Of a stretch of DNA of 50,710 bases, positions 34,036-41,235 are shown in pieces. This DNA is from Actinomycetales bacterium. GTDB taxonomy: Bacteria; Actinomycetota; Actinomycetes; Actinomycetales; Dermatophilaceae. Both the position numbers and the translations under genes were made by a program. The notes beneath the pieces are model-generated. The model was not told where the DNA came from and did not search any database. It saw only the letters and a list, made by a program, of their open reading frames with translations. How positions within the stretch are numbered: the stretch's first letter is position 1; every line of letters starts with the position of its first letter. The DNA is taken from contig JADJVI010000003.1 of the NCBI GenBank assembly GCA_016710645.1, positions 1 through 50,710 on the forward strand, written 5' to 3'.

Positions 34036-34062
34036 CGTACATACGTTCCGAACAGTCGTTCG
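34036..34062. promoter_or_regulatory. Tandem SOS (LexA) boxes before the LysM gene
   Basis: CGTAC-ATAC-GTTCC (34036-34049) abuts CGAAC-AGTC-GTTCG (34049-34062), the latter a perfect CGAAC-N4-GTTCG palindrome. A TACTAAT -10-like sequence lies just upstream (34029-34035), so bound LexA would block transcription of the LysM gene. Confidence 0.8.
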
Positions 34063-34143
34063 ACGGCCCGACCGGCTTCCAGCCGAGTTCCCGCCGACGG
34101 CTGTCTCGGGTCGCGACGCAAGAGCCTGACGAAGGAGAGCATC

Positions 34144-34575
34144 ATGAGCGCCATTGCTGCCTGGGAGTTGGCCCCGGTCCCTGCGACATCCGGGGCGCTT
34201 CGCCCGGCTCGCCACCTGCACGTGGTCTCGGCGCCGGACCGTGTCCAGGAAGGCCGCTCCGGCCGACACAGTGCGCGGGGCGCGCAGGGTTTGCGGTTGA
34301 CGTTCGCGGGTCAGATCGTCGTGGCGATCGTCGCGGCGCTGCTGGTGTTCGCCCTCGCCGTGGCCGTCACGCGGGTGACTGCTTCGAGCGCCGCCCCCGT
34401 GGGCCCGTCCGCCACGGTGACGGTCGAGCGCGGCCAGACCCTGTCACAGCTCGCGTCTGTCCATCTGCCGCAGCTCTCGATTGCTGAAGGCGTGGCCCAG
34501 CTGCGCCTGGCCAACGGTCTCAACAGCAGCAACGTCGAAGCCGGACAGCGTCTGGTCATCCCCGCCATCGGATGA
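34144..34575 (+). CDS. SOS-induced LysM membrane protein (DivS/ChiZ-like division inhibitor)
   Basis: A 143-residue protein with ~50 polar cytoplasmic residues, one membrane helix (IVVAIVAALLVFALAVAVT) and a C-terminal LysM domain (VTVERGQTLSQLASVHLPQL...LNSSNVEAGQRLVIP). It is divergent from lexA and has consensus SOS boxes. The same place and architecture are shared by Mycobacterium Rv2719c (ChiZ) and Corynebacterium DivS, which halt division during DNA damage. ATG 34144 has GAAGGAGAG upstream. A hairpin terminator follows. The role is inferred from context and architecture. Confidence 0.85.
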   Translation: MSAIAAWELAPVPATSGALRPARHLHVVSAPDRVQEGRSGRHSARGAQGLRLTFAGQIVVAIVAALLVFALAVAVTRVTASSAAPVGPSATVTVERGQTLSQLASVHLPQLSIAEGVAQLRLANGLNSSNVEAGQRLVIPAIG

Positions 34576-34887
34576 CCCCCTGATCGGGCGCGCCCCCACC
34601 CGGCGCGCTCAGCTACGGCGTCCACGCCTCGACCCCGTGGCGCCGACCTCGTGGAGGTCCGCGAGCGGCCCGTCCCTCAGTGTGAGGGGCGGGCCGTTCG
34701 TGTCGACGGATGGTCGCCCGGTCTGGCTCCCTGTGGATAAGTCGAGCGTGGGAGGTGGGCGCACGGCATACAGTGACGCCCTGCCTCGGCGAACGGCACC
34801 CGTGCCGACCGCCCGTCTCGACCGTCGGCATGTGGGCGCTGCTGCCCACGTCTGTCATCCGTATCTTGACGAGTCAGGGGCCTGGCC
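34576..34887. other. 312-bp intergenic region with terminator and DnaA-box-like site
   Basis: Contains the LysM gene terminator at 34662-34700, a perfect TTATCCACA box on the minus strand (34732-34740), and a CGGCATAC repeat at 34762. The promoter for the pair downstream must lie here but no clear hexamers stand out. No coding potential recognised. Confidence 0.6.
34662..34700 (+). terminator. Terminator after the LysM gene
   Basis: A 17-bp stem with wobble pairs (CGAGCGGCCCGTCCCTC / GAGGGGCGGGCCGTTCG) and a 5-base loop AGTGT. No T-run, as is common in this group. Confidence 0.7.
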
Positions 34888-35178
34888 ATGCGTCTTCGGG
34901 TCGATGTCGACGAACTCCTCGCGCTGGGAGGGCGCTGGACTCAGGTGGGAAATGCCGCCACCTCGACGGGGCTCCTACGCGCGGCCTTGGGCAGCCTGCC
35001 CGCTGCCCTTCCTGGCCTCACGCCCCCGTCAGATCTCGTCGGCCCGGCGCCATGGGTCGAGGTGTTGCAGCACTGGTCGCGGACGGTCGAGGGGCACGGA
35101 GCCGCACTCTCCCGCGCCGCCACCGCCTACCGGGCCGCCGACGAGGTATGCCGGGTGGCAGCAACGAGGCTGTCGTGA
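34888..35178 (+). CDS. WXG100-like small helical protein
   Basis: A 96-residue, all-helical protein of WXG100-like size. The start MRLRVDVDELLALGGRWTQVG, a central WVEVLQHWSRTVEGHGAALSRAATAYRAADE helix and the absence of a signal peptide fit ESX/WXG100-like partners, although there is no strict WxG hairpin. It overlaps the following DUF1023 hydrolase by 4 bases (GTGA), so the products are probably made together. No type VII secretion genes are in the window. Confidence 0.55.
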   Translation: MRLRVDVDELLALGGRWTQVGNAATSTGLLRAALGSLPAALPGLTPPSDLVGPAPWVEVLQHWSRTVEGHGAALSRAATAYRAADEVCRVAATRLS

Positions 35179-36872
35179 CTCACGCGCCCGACAGCCTGCC
35201 CTCGGTCGGGCAGTTACGGGGTGCCAATCCTGCTCAGGTGCGAGCCGCGGCGTCGGCCGCGAGGTCCGTCCAACGACAGGTCGAGGCGCAACTCCGTGCC
35301 CTCGCGCGGATGCCGGGAGGCTGGGAGGGCCCGGCCGGAGTTGAGGCGACTGCACGGCATGCCGAGGTCGTGCTCGTGGGTGAGGTCCTGGAAGCCGCGC
35401 TCGGTGACCTGGCCACCGCCCTGGAGGGTGCGGCCGACGGTGTCGACGGCGCCCGTCGACTGCTGGCGCACGCTGAGCTCACGTGTGGCCGGGCGGGCGG
35501 CCATCTCACGGACGTCGGGGGAGTCGTCGGCCTCCTCGACCCCGCCGTCGAGCCCGTGGTGCGCGCGAGCGCCCTGGAGGCACGACGGAGGTATGCCGTG
35601 GCCGCCCTGGGGCTGCGCCGGGTCCAGGTCCCGCGATGGATGATGGCCAGCCCGGGTTCGCTGACAGCGCCGCCGACTGGGAGTGGGCTGGGCGAGGCGC
35701 CGATGCAGACCTCTCTCCCGACGATCCCGCAGCATCTCGATCCGCAGGCGATGGCGAGTTGGTTCGCCGAACTCCCGGTGACCGCGCAGGCTGTCCTCGT
35801 CGCCCGCCAGCCGGACACGGTGGCCGCAGCGGAGGGCCTGCCGGCGTGGGCGCACGATGCCGCCAATCGCCTCCGCCTCGATCGGGCGATTCGGGACGCC
35901 GACCTCGCGCTGCAGGCTGCCACGACAGCGGCCCTCTCCTCGCCCACACCGATCGACGACCTCGGACTCGGTGCCCTGCGAGATCGAGTTGCCGATCTAC
36001 GGGCCATTGCCGATGTGCTCGACCGGCAGGATGGGCACGACCGACAGCTGCTCGCCTTTGACCTGAGCGGCAGGCGCGTGCTCGTGGCGATCTCCACCGG
36101 CGATATCGATCGCGCCGGCCGGCTTGCCGTGTTCGTCCCGGGCTTCACGGTCACCCCGGCGACTCATCTGCGCGGCTACGACACGCGGGTCACGGCGGGC
36201 AGCGATCTCGCGTCATCGATCGACCGGTCCTGGGGGACGGGCGAGGGGGTCGTGGGCATCACCTGGCTGGGGTATGCCGCGCCGCAGATTGACGAGGTGC
36301 TGGACCGGTCCAGATCAGTCGCCAGCAGGCTCCCCGCAGAGGAAGGCGGCCAGCACCTGAGGGCCTTCCTCGACGGGCTCGCCGCCTCCCGTGAGCGCTC
36401 GATCGGGGCGTCCACGCCGGATGTCAGCATCTGGGCGCACTCCTATGGCTCCCTGGTTGCTGGATCGATGCTCGCCGCCGCGGCACAGCGGCACGAATCG
36501 ACCCCGGTGCGAGCCGTCGTCGCGCTCGGCTCTCCCGGGATGGGCGTCTCGATCCCTGCGCAGCTGGGTCTGCGACTGGACCAGATCTTTGTGGCGGAGG
36601 CCGAACTCGACCCCATTCCCGAGCTCGGAGTCTTCAGCTCGGACCCCGGGCACTGGGCAGGGGTGACCCAGCTCGAGACCGAGGCCAGGCCACTACCTGA
36701 CGGGTCCCCTGGCGCCGCGGGACGGGGGCACGAGAGTTATCTCACGCCCGGCTCCACGAGCGCCTGGAACCTCGCCGCGATCGCAGCAGGTCGCCCGGAT
36801 CTGGCCCTGACGCGCTGGCGCTGCGACGAGCCACGGGTCCTGCGGCTGCGTGATCCCGCCTGTCGGGCGTGA
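35175..36872 (+). CDS. DUF1023 alpha/beta hydrolase with helical N-terminal region
   Basis: A 565-residue protein. Residues 1-150 are helical and resemble a second WXG-like module (QVRAAASAARSVQRQVEAQLRAL...WEGPAGVEATARHAE). From ~250 a DUF1023 hydrolase follows: GRLAVFVPGFTVTPATHLRGYD, VVGITWLGYAAP, and the nucleophile Ser in VSIWAHSYGSLVAGSML, with VVALGSPGMGV after it. The catalytic His is probably in GHESYL near the end. No signal peptide. Related mycobacterial and streptomycete proteins are linked to WXG100 partners and may be exported. The substrate is unknown. Confidence 0.75.
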   Translation: MTHAPDSLPSVGQLRGANPAQVRAAASAARSVQRQVEAQLRALARMPGGWEGPAGVEATARHAEVVLVGEVLEAALGDLATALEGAADGVDGARRLLAHAELTCGRAGGHLTDVGGVVGLLDPAVEPVVRASALEARRRYAVAALGLRRVQVPRWMMASPGSLTAPPTGSGLGEAPMQTSLPTIPQHLDPQAMASWFAELPVTAQAVLVARQPDTVAAAEGLPAWAHDAANRLRLDRAIRDADLALQAATTAALSSPTPIDDLGLGALRDRVADLRAIADVLDRQDGHDRQLLAFDLSGRRVLVAISTGDIDRAGRLAVFVPGFTVTPATHLRGYDTRVTAGSDLASSIDRSWGTGEGVVGITWLGYAAPQIDEVLDRSRSVASRLPAEEGGQHLRAFLDGLAASRERSIGASTPDVSIWAHSYGSLVAGSMLAAAAQRHESTPVRAVVALGSPGMGVSIPAQLGLRLDQIFVAEAELDPIPELGVFSSDPGHWAGVTQLETEARPLPDGSPGAAGRGHESYLTPGSTSAWNLAAIAAGRPDLALTRWRCDEPRVLRLRDPACRA

Positions 36873-37000
36873 GTGTCGACGCGTGTTGGAGAGGTGGCAC
36901 AGGACGCGCCGACCGGGCCAGGCGCTACCCGGCAACCCCATCCCGGCGGAGAAACACGCCCCGAGACGCTTTACAGATCTGAGTGGCCATGGCACAGTTA

Positions 37001-37016
37001 CCCCTAGATCTAGTAG
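37001..37016. promoter_or_regulatory. Candidate NrdR box
   Basis: A 16-bp element centred on the palindrome CTAGATCTAG (37004-37013), close to reported actinobacterial NrdR boxes. A second weaker palindrome (CCACATGTAG, 37036-37045) lies about 32 bp away, the usual three-turn spacing of paired boxes. It precedes nrdR by ~160 bp. Confidence 0.5.
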
Positions 37017-37033
37017 TTACACGGGTGTTGTTC

Positions 37034-37095
37034 GTCCACATGTAGTCCACACGTGGTCCACATGACAGGGGCGAGTTACCCACAGGGTGTCCACA
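37034..37095 (+). promoter_or_regulatory. Cluster of DnaA-box-like GTCCACA sites
   Basis: GTCCACA occurs at 37034-37040, 37045-37051, 37056-37062 and 37089-37095, all in one orientation, plus TTACCCACAGG at 37076. Actinobacterial DnaA boxes read TTGTCCACA, so these are near matches lacking the TT. The first three are spaced 11 bp, one helical turn. The rest of 36873-37172 holds no recognised gene. Confidence 0.5.
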
Positions 37096-37172
37096 CGGCA
37101 TACCCGATCAATCCACTGGTTGTCCCCAGGGACAGCCCTGTCACCGGCGTCAGCCGTGGGGGGAGGACCGCG

Positions 37173-37664
37173 ATGCACTGTCCGTTCTGTCGACACACCG
37201 ACTCGCGAGTCATCGACTCCCGCACGGCCGACGACGGCACCGCGATCCGGCGGCGCCGGCAGTGCCCGGAGTGCGGGCGCCGCTTCACCACCCTGGAAAG
37301 CGCCAGCCTGGCCGTGGTCAAGCGGTCGGGGGCCAGCGAGCCATTCAGCCGCCAGAAAGTCCTCGTCGGTGTCCGTAAGGCCTGCCAGGGTCGGCCGGTC
37401 ACCGAGGACCAGTTGGCGCTGCTGGCCCAGCGGGTCGAGGAGACGGTGCGATCCACGGGCAGCGCCGAGATCGACGCCCACGAGGTCGGGCTGGCGGTCC
37501 TCGAACCGCTGCGTGAGCTCGACGAGGTCGCCTACCTGCGCTTCGCGTCGGTCTATCGGGCCTTTGACAGCCTGGAGGACTTCGAAGCGGCCATCACGCT
37601 GCTGCGCGCGGAACGCGACGCGGCCGGCATACCCGCCCGTATGCCGTCCGCCCACCCGAGCTGA
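37173..37664 (+). CDS. nrdR: Transcriptional repressor NrdR
   Basis: A 163-residue ATP/dATP-sensing repressor of ribonucleotide reductase genes. The zinc ribbon is MHCPFCRHTDSRVIDSR...RRRQCPECGRRFTT (two CxxC pairs). The ATP-cone domain follows: VVKRSGASEPFSRQKVLVGVRKAC and ELDEVAYLRFASVYRAF. ATG 37173 has GGGGGGAGGA upstream. It lies 96 bp before nrdJ, its expected target. Its last codons contain an inverted pair of CGGCATAC motifs at 37625-37646. Confidence 0.97.
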   Translation: MHCPFCRHTDSRVIDSRTADDGTAIRRRRQCPECGRRFTTLESASLAVVKRSGASEPFSRQKVLVGVRKACQGRPVTEDQLALLAQRVEETVRSTGSAEIDAHEVGLAVLEPLRELDEVAYLRFASVYRAFDSLEDFEAAITLLRAERDAAGIPARMPSAHPS

Positions 37665-37760
37665 ACGACCCACCGTCGCCCCGGGAGTTGGGAGGGGTGT
37701 CGGCGGTGGCTGCTGAACTAGAGAACACGACCGAAGAACAGTCAGGGAAGGACTGGACCA

Positions 37761-40709
37761 GTGACGGAGACGGCAAACCGGGCCGCAGCTCGCAAGGCAC
37801 CTCGTGGGAAGGGAGTGTCCGTGCAGCGCATCTACACGACCCCGGGTGTGCACCCGTATGACGAGGTGACCTGGGAGTCGCGCGACGTCGTCCAGACCAA
37901 CTGGAAGACCGGCGAGACGATCTTCGAGCAGCGTGGCGTGGAGTTCCCCGACTTCTGGTCGGTCAACGCCGGGGCCATCGTCACGACCAAGTACTTCCGT
38001 GGCGCCCTGGGCACCGAGGTCCGTGAGCGCTCGCTGCGCCAGCTCATCGACCGGGTCGTGCTGACCTATGTCAAGGCGGGCAAGGAGTTCGGCTACTTCT
38101 CCTCCGACGCCGACGCCGAGATCTTCGAGCACGAGCTGACCTACGCGCTGCTGCACCAGGTCTTCTCGTTCAACTCCCCGGTGTGGTTCAACGTCGGCAC
38201 GCCGTCGCCGCAGCAGGTGTCGGCCTGCTTCATCCTCTCGGTCGACGACTCGATGGACTCGATCCTCAACTGGTACAAGGAAGAGGGCAAGATCTTCCAG
38301 GGTGGTTCAGGCGCTGGCCTGAATCTTTCCCGGATTCGCGCGTCCTCCGAGCTGCTGTCCTCCGGTGGCACCGCCTCCGGGCCGGTGTCGTTCATGCGCG
38401 GCGCCGACGCCTCTGCGGGCACCATCAAGTCCGGTGGCGCCACCCGCCGCGCGGCCAAGATGGTCGTCCTCGACGTTGACCACCCCGACATCGAGGAGTT
38501 CATCGACACCAAGGCGCGCGAGGAGGACAAGATCCGCGCGCTGCGCGACGCCGGGTTCGACATGGACCTCGGCGGCAAGGACATCGTGTCCGTGCAGTAC
38601 CAGAACGCCAACAACTCGGTGCGCGTCTCCGATGAGTTCATGCGCGCGGTCGAGGAGGGCAAGAGCTTCGGGCTGCGCGGCCGGCAGACCGGCGAGGTGC
38701 TGCGCGAGGTCGACGCCCGCCAGCTCTTCGACAAGATCGCGACCGCCGCGTGGGAGTGCGCCGACCCGGGCATCCAGTACGACGACACGATCAACGACTG
38801 GCACACCAACCCCGAGACCGGCCGGATCACCGCGTCCAACCCCTGCTCGGAATACATGTCGCTGGACAACTCCTCGTGCAACCTGGCCTCGCTCAACCTG
38901 CTGAAGTTCCTGCGCGAGGACGACACCTTCGACGCGCAGACCTTCCAGAAGGTCGTCGAGCTGGTCATCACCGCGATGGACATCTCGATCTGCTTCGCCG
39001 ACTTCCCGACCGAGTCGATCGGCGTCACCACCCGTGACTACCGCCAACTCGGCATCGGCTACGCCAACCTCGGCGCGCTGCTCATGGCGACCGGCCACGG
39101 CTACGACAGCGACGGCGGGCGCTCGCTCGCGGCGGCCATCACCAGCCTGCTCACCGGCGCGGCATACAAGCGCTCCGCCGAGCTCGCGGCGGTCGTCGGC
39201 CCGTATGCCGGGTACGCCCGCAACGCCGACGCGCACAAGCGGGTCATGCGCAAGCACCAGGCGGCCAATGACGCGCTGCGCACCTACGACGCGATGGACC
39301 GCGACATCCACAAGGTCGCGACCAAGGCGTGGGAAGACGTCGTCAAGCTCGGCGAGGCCAACGGCTACCGCAACGCCCAGGCCTCGGTGCTGGCGCCCAC
39401 CGGCACCATCGGCTTCATGATGGACTGCGACACGACCGGCATCGAGCCGGACTTCTCGCTGGTCAAGTTCAAGAAGCTCGTCGGCGGCGGCTCCATGCAG
39501 ATCGTCAACCTCACGATCCCGCGGGCGCTCAAGCGGATGGGCTACCAGCAAGAGTCGATCGAGGCGATCGTCGAATACATCGCCGACAAGGGCCACGTCA
39601 TCGACGCCCCGGGGCTCAAGCCCGAGCACTACGAGGTCTTCGACTGCGCGATGGGTGCGCGGGCGATCTCGCCGATGGGTCACGTGCGGATGATGGCGGC
39701 CTGCCAGCCGTTCCTGTCCGGCGCGATCTCCAAGACGGTCAACCTCCCCGAGAGCGCCACCGTCGAGGACATCGCCGATGTCTACCTGCAGGGCTGGAAG
39801 CTCGGCATCAAGGCGTTGGCCGTTTACCGCGACAACTGCAAGGTCGGTCAGCCGCTGTCCGACGGTGGGTCCACCGCCAAGGACGCCAGCGCGGCGAAGG
39901 CAGCGGGCGCGGCGGCTGCTGCGGCTACGGCCCCAGAGGTCAGGGTCGAGAAGGTCATCGAGTACCGCCCGGTGCGCAAGCGCCTGCCCAAGCGGCGCCC
40001 GAGCCAGACCACCTCGTTCTCGGTGGGCGGCGCGGAGGGTTACCTCACGGCCGGGTCCTACCCCGACGACGGCCTCGGTGAGATCTTCATCAAGCTGGGC
40101 AAGCAGGGCTCGACCCTCGCGGGCGTCATGGACTCCTTCGCGCTGGCGATCTCTATCGCGCTGCAGTACGGCGTGCCGCTGGAGACCTTCGTCGAGAAGT
40201 TCACCAACCTGCGCTTCGAGCCGGCCGGTATGACCGACGACCCGGACATCCGGATGGCGACCTCAATCATGGATTACGTGTTCCGGCGTCTGGCCCTGGA
40301 CCACCTCGACTTCGACACCCGCTCGTTCATGGGCATCCACACGGCTGCCGAGCGGGCTCACCACCTGGAGACCGGCTCGTATGCCGCGCCGGAAGCCAGC
40401 GACGAGGAGCTCGAGGACGAGCTGGAGAACTCGGCCGGCTCGGTCGTCACTCACTCGGTCATGGCCCCGGAGAAGCCGGCGCCGGTGGTCATCCGCAGCG
40501 AGGACCACGCCGGTGAGGTCAAGTTCGGTGCTGGTGCGGCCTCGGCTCGTGAGGTCGGCGTGGAGATCCACTCCTCGCAGGACCTGCTGGCCAAGTTCCA
40601 GGGCCGCACGGCCGACGCTCCGATGTGTCTCACCTGTGGCACCAAGATGCGCCCGGCTGGGTCGTGCTACGTCTGTGAGGGCTGCGGCAGCACCAGCGGC
40701 TGCAGCTAG
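37761..40709 (+). CDS. nrdJ: Vitamin B12-dependent (class II) ribonucleoside-diphosphate reductase
   Basis: Makes deoxyribonucleotides using adenosylcobalamin, with no oxygen need. Its 982 residues show FNSPVWFNVG, SACFILSVDDSMDSI, GGSGAGLNLSRIRASSELLSSGG, NPCSEYMSLDNSSCNLASLN and VLAPTGTIGFMMDCDTTGIEP, all conserved in class II NrdJ. The C-terminus has a redox or zinc tail (MCLTCGTKMRPAGSCYVCEGCGSTSGC). Length is uninterrupted, so no intein. GTG 37761 is preceded by GGAAGGA. Controlled by the adjacent nrdR, presumably. No B12 riboswitch was recognised in the 96-bp gap. Confidence 0.97.
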   Translation: MTETANRAAARKAPRGKGVSVQRIYTTPGVHPYDEVTWESRDVVQTNWKTGETIFEQRGVEFPDFWSVNAGAIVTTKYFRGALGTEVRERSLRQLIDRVVLTYVKAGKEFGYFSSDADAEIFEHELTYALLHQVFSFNSPVWFNVGTPSPQQVSACFILSVDDSMDSILNWYKEEGKIFQGGSGAGLNLSRIRASSELLSSGGTASGPVSFMRGADASAGTIKSGGATRRAAKMVVLDVDHPDIEEFIDTKAREEDKIRALRDAGFDMDLGGKDIVSVQYQNANNSVRVSDEFMRAVEEGKSFGLRGRQTGEVLREVDARQLFDKIATAAWECADPGIQYDDTINDWHTNPETGRITASNPCSEYMSLDNSSCNLASLNLLKFLREDDTFDAQTFQKVVELVITAMDISICFADFPTESIGVTTRDYRQLGIGYANLGALLMATGHGYDSDGGRSLAAAITSLLTGAAYKRSAELAAVVGPYAGYARNADAHKRVMRKHQAANDALRTYDAMDRDIHKVATKAWEDVVKLGEANGYRNAQASVLAPTGTIGFMMDCDTTGIEPDFSLVKFKKLVGGGSMQIVNLTIPRALKRMGYQQESIEAIVEYIADKGHVIDAPGLKPEHYEVFDCAMGARAISPMGHVRMMAACQPFLSGAISKTVNLPESATVEDIADVYLQGWKLGIKALAVYRDNCKVGQPLSDGGSTAKDASAAKAAGAAAAAATAPEVRVEKVIEYRPVRKRLPKRRPSQTTSFSVGGAEGYLTAGSYPDDGLGEIFIKLGKQGSTLAGVMDSFALAISIALQYGVPLETFVEKFTNLRFEPAGMTDDPDIRMATSIMDYVFRRLALDHLDFDTRSFMGIHTAAERAHHLETGSYAAPEASDEELEDELENSAGSVVTHSVMAPEKPAPVVIRSEDHAGEVKFGAGAASAREVGVEIHSSQDLLAKFQGRTADAPMCLTCGTKMRPAGSCYVCEGCGSTSGCS

Positions 40710-40736
40710 AAGCGAGCCATATTCAACGGATGCAAC

Positions 40737-40769
40737 GTTGGGGCCGCTCGTCCAGCGGGCGGCCCCAAC
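40737..40769 (+). terminator. Terminator after nrdJ, at the left edge of the island
   Basis: An 11-bp perfect stem GTTGGGGCCGC / GCGGCCCCAAC with an 11-base loop, 28 bp after the nrdJ stop. Accessory genes begin directly after it. Confidence 0.8.
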
Positions 40770-40860
40770 ATCTCGTGACGAGGTTACAGTCGATCGAGCC
40801 CTGTTCAACCGAAGTAACTTGCGGGGCCATTCACGCCCTAGCCGCGATGGGAGAGTAATC

Positions 40861-41232
40861 ATGACCGACAAGAAGGTTGTATTCGTCGCGTTCGCGATCG
40901 AAGACGAGAGGATGCGGGACCTCTTCAAGGGACAATCCCTGCACCCGCGCCACCCCTACGAGTTCATCGACATGTCGGTCAAGAAGCCGTACGACACTGA
41001 GTGGAAAGAAAAGGTCCGCACCCGGATTCGCCGCTCCGACGGAATTGTGGCTTTGGTCAGTAAGAACTCGCTCACGTCATCTGGTCAGAAGTGGGAGATC
41101 CAGTGCGCCAAGGAGGAGGGGAAGAAGATCCGAGGCATCTGGATCTACTCCAATGACCGGACTGCGCTGGCGGGCGTCCAAACCGTCGAATGGACCGACG
41201 CTAACGTGGCGAATTTCATCGACTCGCTCTGA
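40861..41232 (+). CDS. Thoeris-type TIR domain protein (ThsB-like, MTH538 family)
   Basis: A 123-residue protein that is almost entirely one TIR-like domain. Strand A and the BB region read KKVVFVAFAIEDERMRDL, GQSLHPRHPYEFIDMSVKKPY is the middle region, and RIRRSDGIVALVSKNSL is the alpha-C entry. The putative catalytic glutamate is Glu79 in QKWEIQCAKEE. ThsB proteins use NAD to make cyclic ADP-ribose isomers on phage infection. GGGAGAG lies 7 bases before ATG 40861. It is the first gene of an operon, 3 bp before the caspase gene. A deviating sequence replaces the classical F-S-Y motif (VAF). NADase activity is inferred. Confidence 0.85.
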   Translation: MTDKKVVFVAFAIEDERMRDLFKGQSLHPRHPYEFIDMSVKKPYDTEWKEKVRTRIRRSDGIVALVSKNSLTSSGQKWEIQCAKEEGKKIRGIWIYSNDRTALAGVQTVEWTDANVANFIDSL

Positions 41233-41235
41233 GCT

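Noticed and set aside
37034..37095. GTCCACA repeats as a CRISPR array
   Set aside because: Repeats are 7 bases with 4- to 26-base spacing and no cas genes; DnaA-box-like sites fit better. No CRISPR array was seen anywhere in the window.
37665..37760. Cobalamin riboswitch upstream of nrdJ
   Set aside because: The gap is only 96 bp and no B12-box-like conserved core was seen there or before nrdR.
38307..39683. 458-residue minus-strand open frame opposite nrdJ
   Set aside because: Shadow of nrdJ third-position GC bias; the product is Val/Asp/Arg-rich with no recognisable fold.
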